A DNA stretch of 64,000 nt from Eutypella sp. D-1 (GCA_023313575.1 JAJTTP010000003.1:2232001-2296000), one strand, 5' to 3'. Shown: positions 45,148 through 57,328, numbered from the stretch's first letter. The notes: generated from the letters alone by a model not told the origin. Program-made: numbers and translations.

Positions 45148-47307
45148 TCAACGAATCCTTTCCATTCCGCACAGGTACTTCCTCATCCCGTCGAGTATGT
45201 ATCTCTCGCCGCTTTCCTCGGCCTGGCTCACATTCTCCAGACCATGGTGGACAAACTTTGGCCACGTGTTCGTCAGGACCAGGTACTTGATCTCGGCCTC
45301 GGCGGGGTCGAAGACTAAGGAGGTGAAGGAATCCGGAACAGACACCGTGCGCCCCTCGCTCGAGAGGTCCGCCATCGTTGCCACAGACTGCAAGTTCGCC
45401 TTGCCCAGAGTTGCCTCAAGATCATATGTATCGCGCAGGTCGTCTGTCGAGCTGGTGCTGAAGTCATCATCGAACGGCGTCGCTGAGCCCGCCGATTGTG
45501 TGCTGTTCCGCCGGTTCAGCGTGTTTGCAGCGGCGTCAAATAGAACGGCCATGTCCTTGTTTAAGCGCGATGATATATTGACGGGGAACCGCGAGTACTC
45601 AAGACTGATGAAGTGGGAGTAAATCCGGACGGCTTGTACGAACTGATCATACCTCAGCGCGACTGGGTCCATGGCCGCCGCTGCCGCGGTGGTGGACGAA
45701 CCCGAGACCCAAGCACGCCTCCAGTCCGCAACGTGCGACAGGAAGCTAATATTCTCGCCCGAGAAGTCCTTGAGCGCGGCGAATTCTAGCAGTGGACGCG
45801 GGTTATTCCGCAGCGCGTTCTCGAGCGCCAACATCGTAAACATGTCGCTCCGGCGCGAGTCTCCCGTCTTCGCGCTCACCTTCGTCTTCACGCTCCTCCC
45901 CGACGTGCCACCGCCGATCGTGGTGCCGCCCAGGGCCGTGTTCGTGGAGACAGAGTCCGTGCCCGCGTCCGTGCCCCGGTTCTTATGCTCCCACGACGCG
46001 ATGGCGTCGAGCGTCTCCTGCTGTAGGCTGTGGGTCTTAACGACCTGCCAGCAGGGGAACCCAATGACGAAAGCCTCGATGAAGAAGATGGATATCGAAA
46101 ACCTGTACAGTTGTGTAAGCTGCGTTTCTTCCCTGGAACATAAACAACACTTACCACATAGGCGGGAAGATGATGGAGTTTACTGGCTCCATTTGCGGTA
46201 TATACGATGCAGCTAGCCATAGCGGCGATGCAGGCAAACTGGACTTTGTTAGTAGGCGGAGACTTGCCTGTCAGGACGTCTGGACTCACCCAGCAATGCA
46301 GCAACCGATAGTCTGGATACGCCATCCGTGAGTGTCGCGAATGTTCCTACTCTTCCAAAGCACTGTGCGGGCTCGTCAGTCAGGTTCTCTCGTGGGAGCA
46401 AGCAAGGTAGGCTGGCATGTGTGAGGCGGAACGCAAGACATGTCTCAGGGGTGAAAAACATTCCACGGTTCCATTTTGGAAATGACACCCATGGATTGGA
46501 CGGAAGGGATAATGGACGACTTTCGGGCCGGCTTACGGTAAGGGGCGTAGATCCATGCCCAGAAAAATTGCCAGGCTATCGATAGCCACCTATTTGAAAT
46601 GAGCATATGGCAGTCCCGAGAGAGGGGCTGGCCGACTTACCATTCCCAGCCGGTGAGACACATGGCCTCTCGCTGTTGCTCCGTCCCAGGGACCTCGCTG
46701 TTGAAAAACCCATAATCAGGATGGAATATCTCGGAACCGAAATAGACAAAAAGAGTGAGTGCCAACTACTGCGTGTTAGCATATGTTCATAGTTGACCAT
46801 CATAGCATAGCGCGATCTTCTTACCTCGACCGCCATACCAAGGCCGATAAAGATGATGATTCTAGTCGTCCTGTCCATCCTGTACACACGTTCGACCATC
46901 CGCTTCCACCACGGCAGTGACTGGTCGATCGGGTTCGACTTCTCAGAAAGCTGCATATCATCTAGGTCGGTGTAGCTCGCGTATCTTCGCTGCTGGCTGG
47001 CGATGTATAGGAACTGGCTGTTGGCGGCCTGGAGTAAGGCGATACCGAACGGAAGGTAGAGACTCATTATCCAGAACTGAGCATCGCAGGGGATGATGGG
47101 GTGGATCGTGTAGGAGACCAGGCAGACTACCGCGTAGAGATGTAGCAGCGTAACGGCAATAAAGATTATCGGGAGCCGTCGGATCTGCAGGAATGGCAGT
47201 CGACGATGCCGGTGTAGATAAAGTATGCCTCCTGCCAGGAGGACAGTCCATACTGCCCCGAGGCAGATGTAGACCCATCCCAGGGTGCTAGTCCGAAACT
47301 CAGTCAT
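45148..47307 (-). CDS. Seven-transmembrane RGS protein (GprK-like)
   Basis: Regulator of G-protein signalling fused to a 7TM module, a fungal class of GTPase-activating receptor-like proteins at the plasma membrane. Six exons: 47307-46825, 46765-46641, 46589-46537, 46362-46290, 46238-46155, 46102-45148 (590 aa, all phases consistent). Seven hydrophobic spans: LGWVYICLGAVWTVLLAGG, PIIFIAVTLLHLYAVVCLVSY, FWIMSLYLPFGIALLQAA, RIIIFIGLGMAVELALTLFVY, WWLSIAWQFFWAWIY, TIGCCIAGLPASPLWL and FSISIFFIEAFVIGFPCW. The RGS box follows a disordered Gly/Thr linker: MFTMLALENALRNNPRPLLEF, ENISFLSHVADWRRAW, RYDQFVQAVRIYSHF. It is divided by an acidic insertion and ends with the ESGERYILDGMRKYL helix. Complete. 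Confidence 0.93.
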
Positions 47308-50300
47308 TGTTCGGATTGTCAGGTACGGTACGTGCAGTTGCCGGGTTTTGAAAGGAGAGTAATGGGCAACCGCCGTATTACTGTCGTGTGAGTTCGTCGG
47401 CCCCTAAACCTACTAGACCTCGACCAAACAACAGGGAACTCGGCGTCTTATATTCCAGTGTCGACCGGCCAGAGACAACGTTAAGGACCCGAGACATTCC
47501 CCATCTCGGTTGGAGAGGCAGCCACAAGACGGCATTCTAGACCGCTTTGCTCCACCACTATACGCATACAAATTGCCATCACAAGCAGACTCGATATCCA
47601 AAAGCAAATTTTATATCCACACATCCCACTTAGCTCTCGCGCTATCTTTGAATAATGGTAGAGGGGGGCGCGTTAGCGCCAGGCTTGACACAGATCGAGG
47701 GATCGGGATGCTCTGCCTATGGGCATCTCACAGTTCGTGCCTTGGACTAAATGCCGGGCGGGAGGGCACCCGATGGGCTAACTCAGGCCTAACGCCGGCA
47801 GTCCTGTGCGGGCTGCCGGCGGGAGCCATCGTTGGCTGGGATAAAAGTGCCCAAGCTACCCAACCCTACGTGCATCTCATAGATTCACCAATAGTGACAG
47901 GTAATCCGCCGATCAAAATGATACATGACATCTAGCGAGCAGGAACTCCTCTTGGTCACCGTCATGAGCCAGCTTAGCGGGATTCGACTAGCTGGTTGAG
48001 TGCAAGCCACCAGCCAAGCAAAGGGATTGTGGGCACTGCGAGTCACATTCGGCGAGTAATGTGCTTCGTGTGTGTATGCCTCCTTGGTTTCCATCAAGAA
48101 TGTCTTGAGTGATTCAGGGCTATCACCGGTCGCGGCTCGGCGGTTTGGCGGAAAACCAATAACCACAATCCCTGGGGAAGTTATGCGTGTCTTAGGTGAA
48201 GTTTACGTATGTTCTCTAGCCCAACATAGGGGGTTCTCGCTTGGCTCGAAGAAATGGGTAGTCAGACCTAAGCCGACGGGGGAACGAAAGGCACCAAGCG
48301 TACTAGACGTAGAAGCCAGCTCAAATGAAGCAGATGGTCATGCACTCATCTCAAAAAAGCGATTACACGATAGTCCTAAGAAGTCGCGTAGCACTGTTGT
48401 GATACTAGTTCGTGCGCCCTCACATGCAGCTAAAACATATCATATTGTGGCTGAAGTGATAGGCGTGCCGGTGCGGTCGATTGGCGGGTTTCTCGTCCCA
48501 TTCTTTGTTTTCCTGAGTCCAGCTTTGATTCAGCGAAAGCCAAGAATGTCTCCTCCGTACGAATACATCGTCTAGACGCTATCTATTGATTGACAGCTCA
48601 TATTCAATAGCCTAAAGGAGGACAAGAAACAATTGACCTAATCGTAGATCATATTCTGGTGCTACTCCTTAACCTTAGGAGGCGGGCACATCAACCTGTA
48701 TTCCATGTCACAAGTAGAGTGGTCGAGTGGAGCGTCGCATAGCGCGATCCCGGTACCTGGCTTTGGGAGATCTGATCGACCAAACTTTGTAAAGTGGACA
48801 TGACGATCTCTGTTACAGGGTTGCCCGCCACAGCTGGATTAGCTGGGTTGCCAGGACGGAGTGAGCCGCAATCTATCTTCCGAAGGTGACCAGCCGCAGG
48901 GCGAACCCTAAACCCTGTATCTTGTCAAATCGATCTTACCATTACCAGTATTGTCTGATGCCTGCTAGCATAGGTTTTACTAGGCTCCTCGGTGCATCCG
49001 TAATTGTTCCTTCTTTCCTTTTCTCTCATCTACGTGAGACGATAATACCCTTGTATATTTGGATCAATAGTGTACTTAGTGCCTTTTGCCTTTTTAGGCC
49101 TTTTCAAGGAGACATATCGCTTCTGCAGTATTTAAATCGCCCAAACCTCCTCGGATATCCCGTCATCTATCTCATAGAGAACATCGTATGGGGCCTATCG
49201 CTAGATCCTATGTCACCAGCCGCAACCCAAATTGATGGCTATCGTCCTGCCTCCCCACCCCTTCCACTAATCCTAAACCCTTGGGGAAGCTGGAAGCGGC
49301 CGTGATACTGCCTCTGATCACGCTCACGAGTTCAGCCGGCCAGCTGCAGTAGAGTGCGATGTTCTCGAGACCCTACCTCCAAGATCACCATTCTTACTTT
49401 TAAACGGGTGATTTATCGCGGTATGTAAAATAGCGTGCTCATGGTCGAGATCGAATATACTGCATCCTCAAACCGATGTCTAGTTCAAGTGATTAGGCCC
49501 TAGATTTTTCATACATCAACACGTAGTAATTCACCTGAAATTGTAGGGCTAGGTTGTGACCATGCAGAAGACTGCCGCTTATAAGGCCTGGCTCAATCTA
49601 CGAGAGGATGCCCATCCATTCAAATTTGAAATGAATAAAACCGGTGAAGCATGAATAGCCCCCGGTGATGGCTACGCCGGTTCCAGACGCAGCGCATATC
49701 TCTGAGCAGCAGCAACATATGATTCATGAGCCGATGACGTATGGATTTCCATGACTATGACTTCCTTATCAGCTTTGGGATGTAAAGTTTCACCAGGTCA
49801 TTGGCTGGACATCTGATGGAACCAGTCACATTGGGATGGAACGGAAGCTCACGATGATCGGGTGTTATCCTAGAGTACATGGTAGAGTGGCTGAAGTGGA
49901 ATAAAGCCACGACGATAGATGGCTTCGCTTGTGGAGTTTGCTGATAACCGTTTGTGGCTCTTGTCAGTTGCGGCCCTGTGTACCACAACCGTGATACATC
50001 GTCCTCCTTCACCCCGTATCTGGCTTAATTGCCGCTTCGGCACAAAATCCACAACTGTTTGAAGCCGTTACGAGCGGCCAACTTTCCCGTCTCAATGTCT
50101 CAAAACTCTCCCGCAATACAAAGCGACTTCTACTTGCGAACCTTCTCGTGAGTGCTTTACCGAAATCTGTTCAGGGAATTCAACATACGTGTCTAAGTTA
50201 CGTGCCATTCAATTTATTGCCTCATCTGCATGTCCCGATTCATCTTGCCGGTTGGTGTAGATTTACAAGGATGTCTAACCCGATGGTGGAAGCCTAACTC

Positions 50301-51544
50301 ATATGGTTCCTTAGTCATCGTGTTCAAGCACATTTCTTCTTTCTTGCACCCGAGGGCCAAGATGCCTCTCGCGATAAATACGTCAAATTCTATTGCCACC
50401 GTCGCCCTCGCCATAGGGGATAGATACTATTGGAATAGCGTGAGGTTAAGACTGAGCTGACTAAAACGATTGTTGATGTGCAAATGCAAATTTGACGTTG
50501 ATTTCGCCTTGAGGGCAGCATCAGCTCTGGCAGCTACTTACGTACTTAGGTACGTTGCGATGTCATTCTTCGGCCTATTCATGCACCGCAGCCCCACCAG
50601 TAAGAGGCAGTGATTTGTCGGTTTTAAGACCCCCCAAGCACCCTTGCCCCCTTTAGCTTGCTAGGCCCCATTAGAAGCTGCCCAGAAGATGAGGTAAGTC
50701 AAGAAGGAAATCTAAGCAGTTCGATTTGTTACTACTGCAGGTGCAGTCGACTCTCCAGCACATGGCAGGAATCGTAGACGTGGACTGGAAAATATCCACC
50801 TTGGATCCGTGGGTCACAAAGGTACGGACCTTGTAAGTACCTGTCCATGAACAGGTACGAGTTGAATGGGCTTAGATTCAAAATAAATACTTGGTCATGA
50901 AGTATATCTTATCTACTTACCTAAACCCGAATTCTACCTGGCACTTGCCTGGGGGAGCCAGTTGACGTCGGGCCAATCCGAAGGGTACAAAATACTTACT
51001 TGCATTGCCACTGAACTGGTAGCCTATTATTCCACAAGCAAGGACGTGGCTTGACCAATCAGCAGCTGTCTTCGTCTCCTGGTTGATTGGGTGACAAGGT
51101 AGCTAGGCAGCTAGGAAACCACACTCAGGGCGCCTAGGCTCCTGGGTGACCTGATAAGTACCTAGTTACTTCTTACCTTAGGTAACCGCAGAGCGTCACC
51201 AGCCAATAGTTACCTACCAGCCTACAGGTAGGTACCAGCCAATGCGGGTGCGGCAGGCCGGCTTTGTTGAAGGTAATCAACCCGGGGTGCCATGATCGCC
51301 ATTTTCGTCACCCCCTCCGATTTACAACGCAGAAAAAAATAAAAATAAAAATAAAAACTGCATATCAAACAACAACTTGCAGTTGGTTGGTCTTGTTTTG
51401 TCGCCTTCCACAGTCAATCACTTTCACTTTACGTCGTTGATAGAGAGCGTCTTATCTTCCCAGTTACCTCGTTTAGACACTCTTAACTTTTCATCTTCAC
51501 TCTTCTGCGTCGTGCACCTATCGCGTGCCTAAAGCATATTCACG
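47308..51544. other. 4.2 kb gene-poor gap
   Basis: Left end: RGS promoter. Right end: EB1 promoter with an (AAAAT)n tract at about 51333-51358. A perfect hairpin of 8-bp arms (GTACCTGT, loop, ACAGGTAC) lies at 50837-50858. A 167-codon frame at 48072-48575 begins at GTG and has no ATG until internal; another of 139 codons at 48886-49305 lacks recognisable features. I call neither. CCTAGGTA-type repeats occur near 51168-51236. Confidence 0.45.
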
Positions 51545-52709
51545 ATGGGCGAATCTAGGTAAGCCGGGAAAAAAAAAACACACACTGTCTACCCATCTCT
51601 TCTTTTCTCTCCTACGCGACCCCAGTTATCAAGACTTGTGGCGTCATCTCTCACATTATATTGCAGCTAACGTATGTATTTTCTTTTACCAACAGACAGG
51701 AGCTCGTGGCATGGCTGAACAGCCTTACTCAGCTTCAAGTACAGAAAGTTGAGCAATGCGGTACCGGGTGAGTACGATGACTTTTCGCGATTCGCCCTTC
51801 CTCTACCCTCATGAGACGAGACGAACAACGAAGGCTATTCATGGAAGAAGCACCAAGCACCACCGAATAGCACCGTCGGTCTGGTCTTGCGGCGGCCACC
51901 TTATTTTTTGCTCGGTTCGCAGTTCCTACGGTATCTTAGTTACTGACCTGTGTTACTTGATCATAGCGCGGCCCTTTGCGTTGTCTTCGACAGCATCTTC
52001 GGTGATGTAAGGCTGGACAGGGTCAAGTTCAACGCCAATGCCGACTACCAGTACATCTCCAATTTCAAGGAGTTACAGAGTCAGTTAATACCCCCAAGCT
52101 CGAGCCATGCCCGGCTGCGATGAAGGACGAGCCATGAACGTGATTTACTGATATGAGGTACACCCTACAGATTGTTTCAACAAACATCGTGTCGACAAAC
52201 CCATTCCTGTCCAGGCCCTCATCAAATGCAAGATGCAGGACAATCTCGAATTCCTCCAATGGAGTAAGCGATTCTGGGACCAACACTACCCGGGAGGCGA
52301 TTACGACGCGTTAGCAAGACGAAAGGGGGGCGCCGCATCCCTCCCGGCGACCGGCGGTGGAGGACGAGTTACGACCAGCGCAGCTGGCCGGAGAGGGGGT
52401 ACAACCCCATCTGGAGGCCCCCGCCTCGGCGCTGGTAGAGCCGGTGGTGGTGCCGCGTCTGCAGCTCTCATGCAGGAGAACGCTACGCTGAAAGAGACTG
52501 TCGTCGGCCTCGAGCGGGAACGGGACTTCTATTTCAGCAAGCTGCGCGACATCGAGCTGCTCATCCAGCAGGCTTGTGAGGAGGACCCCGAGATCGAGAA
52601 GCAGGAGGACGGCCTCATCAAGCAGATCCAGACGATACTGTACTCGACGGAGGAGGGCTTCGAGATCCCGGCCGAGGGCGAAGGATTGGACGATCAGGAG
52701 ACGTTCTAA
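51545..52709 (+). CDS. EB1/Mal3 family microtubule plus-end protein
   Basis: Binds growing microtubule ends and recruits partners. Exons 51545-51558 (14 nt, MGES), 51696-51767, 51967-52079, 52171-52709 (245 aa). The CH domain (1-105) carries RQELVAWLNSLTQLQVQKVEQCGTG, GAALCVVFDSIFGDV and CFNKHRVDKPIPVQALIKCKMQDNLEFLQWSKRFWDQHYPGGDYDA. A Gly-rich linker is followed by the EB1 dimerisation domain with LMQENATLKETVVGLERERDFYFSKLRDIELLIQ. The C-terminus ends DDQETF, without the animal EEY/F tail, as usual for fungal Mal3/Bim1. Introns have GTAAGC, GTGAGT and GTCAGT donors. The S. pombe and yeast names are mal3 and BIM1. Confidence 0.95.
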
Positions 52710-53559
52710 TCGCGGGGTCTTGAGTCAATAGTGATGGGTACACAGAATGTGGTAATGAAGGCTCCGCGCAGGCTCCGGCGTGATGATATCTGGAAAGCCG
52801 CGTTTGCGTTGAAAAGGGGGTGGATGGCCGCCAGACTGTCAAGACAGGAAATTCCGATCTTGTTTTTCCCAGGAGGGCCTTGAGGCCTTCATCAGGCTCG
52901 GTTGGTTGGTGTCGCTAATTAGCATTAGAGAGCTATGGATCGGATCATAGGAGCAGCAAGCCTCAGGGGGGGGGGGGGCATTCTTTCTAGAACATTACGC
53001 CCCTTTTCCTTTTTCTTCCATTTCTCACGTGCCACGGTTTAATCTGACGATAGATGCCACTACTTGTCTTTTATTATTAATTGCCAGAACTCTGATCTTA
53101 GGGACTTTTTTTCCTTCCTCACCGGCACATTCCGAGGCCGCCACATCTCAAAGCATCACCTGAAATAGATTTTAGAAGTTGCGATGGTGGTAGATTCCTG
53201 CCTAGATCGCACCTACTCCTTGTAGCCTACAACAATCGGTTTAAGGTTGCGATGAGGTAGTTCCTTCCCTGCAAGAAATCCAGGTACACACACCTGAATT
53301 GAATTCTCGTTAACAGGAATTTCACTGGCTAAGTACTTTGAAGATGCCTTTAAACATGGCTAACTCGGGATTTCCACTCTTCACACAATTGGTTCGGGCT
53401 TCTTTCGCATTTCATCCCATCTTCCCAACTCCCCTCGTTTTCACCTCTCACCTCTCACCTCACCTCTCGCCTCTTACCTCTTACCTCTCTCCTTTTACCC
53501 TTGCTCCTATCGTCGAGCCCCGGGTCTGCTGTTCACTTGTGCCAACCCAACCTTTCAGC
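52710..53559. promoter_or_regulatory. Intergenic, G13 tract and pyrimidine-rich leader of the chromodomain gene
   Basis: Contains a run of 13 G at 52966-52978 downstream of EB1. At about 53434-53500 a CACCTCT/TTACCTC tandem pyrimidine tract precedes the chromodomain ATG at 53560, as in many fungal promoters or 5' UTRs. The frame is open upstream from 53344, but composition says leader, not protein. Confidence 0.5.
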
Positions 53560-54255
53560 ATGGCCCCATCTAGATCTGTTGGAGGTAGAGTTACGAAGAC
53601 TTCCACCACGCACAGCCGCAAGAGATCCAAGGAGAACAACTATACCTATGGTCATCGTAGCTCACTGCGTCGCGCCATTCGCGAAAGTTTGCTCGACGCC
53701 TCTGCGACTTCTGCTGCTCTCGTAGCGTCCATGCCGAACAGCTTGACGCAGGCAACAGGTTCGTCTCGAAAGCAACCCTCGAACACTCGCCTGCGCCCTA
53801 CCTCGGCGGTTCCTAATAGAACCTCTCGCTCAACGGAGTCACCGGTCTCATCTTCCTCAACCGATTCTTCGCCATTTTTTAGCTCGTCCACGGCTTCAAG
53901 TTCAGACCGCCAGACACCATCCCCAGTTTCGAAGAATCGGGGCACCAGCGGCAATCGCGTGGCAGAGAAATCCACGCCTTCGCCTACCCGGAGAGGCTGG
54001 CACGATATCAAGGAGATTGTCGGCGAGGGACGAGAGCATGGTAATCGGGTCTATCTCGTCGAGTGGGTGGGCTACGACCCAAAGTCAGGAAATATGTGGC
54101 CGTCCTCTTGGGTGAGTATATACTCATAAGGCTCTGGTTTACAGCTGCAGCTGCTTTGATTACGGGCTAACGTGGGTGGGATATAGGTCAACGCCCGGAA
54201 CGTCAGTAAATCTGCGGTCCGCGCATGGGAGGCCCAGAAAGAAAGGACGATTTGA
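53560..54255 (+). CDS. Chromodomain protein, 206 aa
   Basis: Exons 53560-54111 and 54187-54255, 75-nt intron (GTGAGT...TATAG), 206 aa. A Ser/Thr-rich, basic, disordered N-terminus (about 1-145) precedes a C-terminal chromodomain: IKEIVGEGREHGNRVYLVEWVGYD, with NMWPSSW followed in exon 2 by VNARNVSKSAVRAWE. The aromatic cage positions (Tyr, Trp, Trp) seem present. Possible reader of methylated histone H3, but many fungal chromodomains derive from retrotransposon integrases; the absence of integrase sequence here argues for a host gene. An intron within the chromodomain after the Trp-Pro-Ser-Ser-Trp motif is common in fungi. ATG 53560 chosen over 53344 because the upstream stretch is pyrimidine-rich leader. 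Confidence 0.85.
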
Positions 54256-54725
54256 AGGTGGATAGACGCACCAAATGTGTCATCCGATTTAATCATATGA
54301 CCGGGTTCATACCGTTTGGTTTGGTCGAATCTACGGGAGCGGTATTTGATCACAATCGATCATATTGCAGGAATGAACATGAAGATACCTAGATGGATCT
54401 GAATTTTGAAAGAAGGGTCATTTACATTCTGAAGAGGGGTTAGGGTGGGGGCTGGGGACTGCGGGTAGAAGGGAGTCTAAAAATTCCGTGAATGTTCATG
54501 TAGTCAACATGACGCACGGCCGGTGGAGGAGGGAAAAAGAAATTCTTGCACACCTCAAATGTTACACCGGGCTCTATATACTAGTGAGAAAGGGTTTCAG
54601 CACAAATTACCAGAGACCAAAGAAACACATTAAATGATAAGCCTACTCTAGATACCCCACAAAGCACGTTTGAAGCCCCAAGCCGTATTACAAATCCCAA
54701 GTACAGAAACACTCTCTTACGTCCT
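54256..54725. other. Convergent 3' intergenic region
   Basis: 470 nt between the chromodomain gene (+) and the kinase (-). No feature seen. Confidence 0.5.
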
Positions 54726-56954
54726 TCAGCTCATGCCTCGAACCGCGAGACAAGAGCATGTGCCATTAACAACCTGCTCCTCCTGCGGCACCGAATAGGC
54801 GAGCAGGCCCCGGAAGTACGACGAGGTCGAGGATTCGAGACTCAGGGGAACGACCAGCGAGTCTCGGTGACAGTGTGGTGGCGGCGCGGGCGAGTATGGC
54901 CAATCCGGCGGAGCAAAGAAGAACAGCATCACCGAGCACAGCAACGTCCCGGCCACCAACGCTATGAGCACCAGCAGGCACCCCTCCCCCGTCGGCCACC
55001 ACGTGTGGCAATAGCGTAGATGCTTCGCCACGGATTCTCGCGTCGATTCCACTGATCGCCCTACCCGCCGCAGCTTGTCTAGGATTGCGCGCCCGACACC
55101 GCCGGCGTGCGAACGCGCGTTGTGCGTGGCGACTGGTGGTGCTCCAGGGGCCGTTTCTGGCGCTTCCGGAGTGGCTTCCGGAGATTCTGGCTCGGCGTCT
55201 GGCGCCTCAGGAGCCGCTTCAGGAGTTTCTTCTGACTCCGTACCCGGGGGCGGATCTTGTTTAGAGCTGGAGCTATCCCTACTTCTGGACGACGTATTAG
55301 ACGTCTTGTTGTTCGCCAAAGGAGACGGGTCAGGCTTCTTGGGGGGTTCGGGAGCATCTTCGTTGTCGCTTGGTTCTTCGTTGAAAGGGCTGGAGGTGCC
55401 GCTTCCCCCCTCCTTTCGAGGGTCTTTCTGGGGTCCATCAGAGGCGGCGGAGGGGCCAGACGTTAGAAGGTCGAAAAGGGTGGCCTCCGGGGTCTTCGGC
55501 CCTGCCCTGCCCTCGAAGAACTTGTGCGCCAGCACGGCCTTCATATCGATCCGCTCTTCCGGGTCGTACTTGAAAACCTGCTTCAGCAGGTCCGTGAGAA
55601 GAAGTGCCTCCTCTTCGGGCAGCTGCTGCACGATCTCCTTGGCCTTGAGATCGCCAGTTTCCGGGTCCTTTTCGTGCTCCACAAAGGCGCGCCTCTTGGC
55701 CACCCAGGCGAGGATAGGATCATCGTGCCCGGTCTCTTCCATGATCGCCTTCATGTTGTCACGTGCGTCGTCTGCGAGGGCTTTCAAGTCGTCGGCTGGA
55801 AGCCCCTCCAAGCTCTTGTTAAAGTCTTCCGGCAGCGGACCGAGTATCGCTTCGTAGTAGGCTGGGACATGCATGCCTTCGGACGAGAATAATGTTGATC
55901 GTGTTAACACGTTCACGATCGAGCAGGCGAATGCCCACACGTCGACATACGGGCCCATAGTGCCCCCGATGAACGCCTCGGGCGACCCGTACTCGTAGGG
56001 CATCATGACCAGCGGCTCGTCCGGGGGGTTGGCAGTCCGGAAGCCACCCCCAAAATCGATTAGAACGGGGTCGTCGCGCAGTGGCAGGTTAGAGAGATCG
56101 GCCGGCTCGTAGATGTAGCGCGGGGCGTGGAGGCCGCTGGTCTGGGTCTTGGTGTCGGCATCGAGGAGGGGCTCGCTCCGCCGCTCTTCCAGCAGCGCCA
56201 GCATCTCGCCGCGACTCAGCATCGAGAGATCCGCCGACCGTAGCAACACGTTACCCGGGGTGACGTCGCCGTGGCATGCGCCATGGGCGTGAAGGAACGC
56301 CAGCGCCTCGCCCGCCCCATACAGGAGGTTCTTAAGCAGCGCCGCTCGGTCCTCCGACATACGCGCCTCCCAGCGCTCGGCGATTGACGGGCCGTGAACG
56401 TCGGATACCTGGCACAGGTGCGTGCCATTCGGCCCCTCGATCCGGAAGTATTCCAGTGGCAGCGACACGTGGTGCGCCTCCCAGTCGGCCTGCGTCAGGC
56501 CCCTGGGGCCCTCGAGGTACTGCTTCATCGCGAGCTCCGGGTAGGCGCTGTCCATCTCCAGCGACGCATCGGCCCGGATCACTTTGACGGCACGCCACTT
56601 ACTAGTCGTGTCCTTATGATACGCGGTGTTGGTGGTCCAATCGAGACACAGCCACACCGTCGCGAAACCGCCGTGTCCCAGCTTAGCGATGACCTCGAAC
56701 CGCCCGCCCAACATGTCTCCGTACTCCACCGGGTGCATGCCGCCTAGCTGGTAGTTCTCCACATCCTCTACATCGAGGTCGACGGGCGCGACGTAGAGTG
56801 GCGGTGGCGGTGGCAGTGACTCGAGTTCATCCTGCTCTTCCACTGGGACTGATTCCTCCTCTGTCGCCCACCCAGGCTCCCCAAGCCCCCCACCGGAATT
56901 TTCGTTATCAGAGCCCGCCGCTTGGCCCCCATCCTTAGAGTAAGAACTAGCCAT
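54726..56954 (-). CDS. SRPK-like protein kinase with C-terminal membrane span
   Basis: 742-aa single-exon kinase related to the fungal SR-protein kinase-like group. The Gly-rich loop KLGHGGFATVW (91-101), Lys124 (RAVKVI), catalytic HGDVTPGNVLL (His-Gly-Asp, Asp230, Asn235) and DFG (300-302) are all there, so catalysis is plausible; HRD is replaced by HGD. GSPEAFIGG and DVWAFACSIVNVLT match SRPK-type kinases. An acidic N-terminus with poly-Pro and a long low-complexity Pro/Glu/Ala region (about 510-640) flank the core. A hydrophobic span LVLIALVAGTLLCSVMLFFF (about 660-680) near the C-terminus leaves about 60 residues beyond it, which is unusual for this family. First ATG 56954; the frame extends upstream only to GTG. 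Confidence 0.85.
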   Translation of the reverse strand: MASSYSKDGGQAAGSDNENSGGGLGEPGWATEEESVPVEEQDELESLPPPPPLYVAPVDLDVEDVENYQLGGMHPVEYGDMLGGRFEVIAKLGHGGFATVWLCLDWTTNTAYHKDTTSKWRAVKVIRADASLEMDSAYPELAMKQYLEGPRGLTQADWEAHHVSLPLEYFRIEGPNGTHLCQVSDVHGPSIAERWEARMSEDRAALLKNLLYGAGEALAFLHAHGACHGDVTPGNVLLRSADLSMLSRGEMLALLEERRSEPLLDADTKTQTSGLHAPRYIYEPADLSNLPLRDDPVLIDFGGGFRTANPPDEPLVMMPYEYGSPEAFIGGTMGPYVDVWAFACSIVNVLTRSTLFSSEGMHVPAYYEAILGPLPEDFNKSLEGLPADDLKALADDARDNMKAIMEETGHDDPILAWVAKRRAFVEHEKDPETGDLKAKEIVQQLPEEEALLLTDLLKQVFKYDPEERIDMKAVLAHKFFEGRAGPKTPEATLFDLLTSGPSAASDGPQKDPRKEGGSGTSSPFNEEPSDNEDAPEPPKKPDPSPLANNKTSNTSSRSRDSSSSKQDPPPGTESEETPEAAPEAPDAEPESPEATPEAPETAPGAPPVATHNARSHAGGVGRAILDKLRRVGRSVESTRESVAKHLRYCHTWWPTGEGCLLVLIALVAGTLLCSVMLFFFAPPDWPYSPAPPPHCHRDSLVVPLSLESSTSSYFRGLLAYSVPQEEQVVNGTCSCLAVRGMS

Positions 56955-57328
56955 GAGGAATTTGGGCTGTGTTTTTATGTGTGCTGAATCGAATGTCTCC
57001 ACGAGGTATTGGATGGTGGTCGGAATGTAAGAACAATGCTAAATCGTAAGGCTTAGGTACTGACGATAGATGAAGATGTGCATCGTAGCTGGTAGCACCC
57101 TCTAGGCATAGGAACCAGTAATGCTAGACATAAAGGGATCCCGTGTCTATCGGAAAATGTCCTTTGTTAGGCGGTCAAGTGGGCACCTATATTGATGCTC
57201 AAGGCAATAAAAGGAATTGTAACGAATGCGGAAATCCAATTTCTTCACAAAGGGATTTGCGCCCCAGCTACGACACCTAACGCAGTGATCAAGCCACGCC
57301 TCAGAGATAAGCTGACTCGGGACTGAAC
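56955..57328. other. Intergenic, kinase promoter
   Basis: 374 nt between the kinase ATG and the HET gene 2 stop; both genes are on the minus strand. No feature seen. Confidence 0.5.

Noticed and set aside
48072..48575. 167-codon plus-strand frame in the large gap
   Set aside because: Starts with GTG and has no upstream ATG; no domain seen.
53344..53559. Longer N-terminus for the chromodomain protein
   Set aside because: Encoded by a pyrimidine tandem repeat that looks like leader sequence, not protein.
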